DNA from: Bacteroides sp. AN502(2024)
Lineage (GTDB): Bacteria; Bacteroidota; Bacteroidia; Bacteroidales; Bacteroidaceae
Assembly: GCF_041227145.1 (NCBI RefSeq)
Contig: NZ_JBGFSP010000003.1
Coordinates: 2,294,001-2,358,000, forward strand
Length of the DNA stretch: 64,000 nucleotides
Direction: 5' to 3'
Each line of letters opens with the position of its first letter. Position 1 is the first letter of the stretch. Below the pieces are notes generated by a model, which was given only the letters and a program-made list of their open reading frames with translations, made no database searches and was not told the DNA's origin. Position numbers and translations under genes: made by a program. Shown one piece after another: positions 62,993 through 64,000 of this stretch.

Positions 62993-64000
62993 ATGAAAAA
63001 GTATGTGGATGTCATATTACCGCTTCCGCTTCCGAAGAGTTTTACTTACTCTTTGCCGGATGACTGTGCGGAAGATGTGAAGATTGGTTGCCGTGTGGTA
63101 GTCCCTTTTGGACGGAAGAAGTTTTATACGGCTATCGTTCTTAACGTTCATTATTGTGCTCCAACAGAGTACGAAGTGAAAGATATATCTGCATTACTGG
63201 ATGCTTCTCCCATTTTATTGCCGAATCAGTTCAAATTCTGGGAATGGATAGCCGATTACTACCTCTGTACGCAGGGCGATGTATATAAAGCAGCCTTGCC
63301 TTCGGGACTGAAACTTGAAAGTGAAACGATTGTAGAATATAATCCCGACTTCGAAGCAGACGCGCCATTGCCGGAACGTGAACAGCGCATTTTGGATTTG
63401 CTGGCTGCCGATTCGCAGCAGTGCGTCACTAAATTGGAGAAAGACAGCGGCATCAAAAATATCCTTGCTGTCATCAAGTCTTTGCTTGATAAAGAAGCGA
63501 TTTTTGTAAAGGAGGAATTGAGGCGTACTTATAAACCGAAAACAGAGGCACGGGTCAGGCTTACGGGTGCAGCGGATGAAAAACGGCTCCATATTCTGTT
63601 TGATATTTTGTCTCGTGCTCCAAAGCAGTTGGCTTTACTCATGAAATATGTGGAGTATTCCGGTATCTTAGGAGCGGGAATTCCGAAAGAAGTCTCCAAG
63701 AAAGAACTGTTGCAGCGGGCTAATGTAGCTCCTTCTGTCTTGAATGGACTGGTAGATAAGAAGATCTTTGAAATATACTACCATGAAGTCGGACGGTTGG
63801 ATAAACAGGAGAAGGAGATTGTTGGATTAAATCCATTGAATGAGTTTCAGCAGCGTGCATTTAATGAAGTCGTGCAGTCTTTCCAGAAGAAAAACGTCTG
63901 TCTGCTTCATGGAGTAACGTCCAGCGGTAAGACTGAAATTTATATTCATTTGATAGAAAAAGTGATTCGTCAAGGAAAACAGGTATTATACTTATTGCCG
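62993..64000 (+). CDS. priA: Primosomal protein N' (PriA helicase), N-terminal part
   Basis: Replication-restart helicase. The gene has no stop before the window end, so it continues past 64000. 336 codons are visible: the 3' DNA-end-binding domain (MKKYVDVILPLPLPKSFTYS, RVVVPFGRKK), the winged-helix region (about residues 120-250) and the start of the helicase core with Walker A HGVTSSGKTEIY near residue 310, ending in VLYLLP. The start ATG at 62993 follows a TATTTTTG -7 box (62977-62984) by 8 bp, so the leader is almost absent. Confidence 0.95.
   Translation, partial: MKKYVDVILPLPLPKSFTYSLPDDCAEDVKIGCRVVVPFGRKKFYTAIVLNVHYCAPTEYEVKDISALLDASPILLPNQFKFWEWIADYYLCTQGDVYKAALPSGLKLESETIVEYNPDFEADAPLPEREQRILDLLAADSQQCVTKLEKDSGIKNILAVIKSLLDKEAIFVKEELRRTYKPKTEARVRLTGAADEKRLHILFDILSRAPKQLALLMKYVEYSGILGAGIPKEVSKKELLQRANVAPSVLNGLVDKKIFEIYYHEVGRLDKQEKEIVGLNPLNEFQQRAFNEVVQSFQKKNVCLLHGVTSSGKTEIYIHLIEKVIRQGKQVLYLLP

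Overview
The window looks like chromosomal DNA of a gut Bacteroides of the B. thetaiotaomicron/ovatus type. The reasons are the recurring Bacteroidetes promoter form (a -33 TTG, about 20 bp, then a -7 TAnnTTTG), a SusC/SusD pair, an ECF sigma/FecR pair, host-glycan hydrolases of families GH89 and GH95, an ATP-dependent PEP carboxykinase, and insertion sequences and intergenic repeats typical of the genus. This is a family-level inference; no species can be proven from the sequence alone.

Layout. 1-5289: a plus-strand run of glycerate kinase (5' end outside the window), a GntP permease, an HGSNAT-like membrane acetyltransferase and a GH89 alpha-N-acetylglucosaminidase. 5403-10190: ECF sigma factor, FecR anti-sigma factor, a secreted EEP-fold phosphatase/nuclease and two unknown lipoproteins, with no SusC/SusD attached. 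10358-16195: two of three near-identical 1.34-kb IS4-family elements, an inositol-monophosphatase gene, comF, a repeat-rich gene-free stretch and tRNA-Leu. 16284-20513: mannose-1-phosphate guanylyltransferase, an XRE-cupin regulator, and divergent rpsO and typA. 20825-26127: susD and susC. 26128-31097: an orphan promoter with a candidate ncRNA, a 22-bp repeat array, an IS982 fragment, a GH95 fucosidase and a broken mutS-like gene. 31249-41121: housekeeping genes pckA, upp, yfhO-like, ahcY, an S41 protease, a PfkB kinase and two tRNA-Asn genes.

41193-58340 is the accessory, decaying part. An ISL3/ISAon1-type element sits in the last codons of an N-terminally truncated large serine recombinase. 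Next comes a transglutaminase-like lipoprotein gene split by a 98-bp palindromic mini-element with an exact 11-bp target duplication. Then follows a minus-strand operon (46219-52898): an O-antigen-ligase-like membrane protein, a TPR protein with one in-frame stop, a glycine-zipper secreted peptide, a SpoIIM/DUF95-like protein broken at a 12-bp poly-G tract, two more membrane proteins, an FtsX/MacB permease and an HlyD adaptor. The peptide + SpoIIM + adaptor + permease set resembles circular-bacteriocin loci of Gram-positive bacteria and is the best candidate here for an undescribed, possibly phase-variable system. An IS4 element with a nonsense mutation lies just upstream of it.

58349-64000 returns to ordinary genes: a TonB-family protein, a third IS copy, a small conserved protein, a cobalamin adenosyltransferase, a DUF2795 protein, an outer-membrane beta-barrel protein and the 5' part of priA.

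A theme across the window is gene-free DNA filled with tandem arrays of exactly 22-bp period (14116, 14325, 26903, 33799, 57481) and one of 32-bp period (57339).
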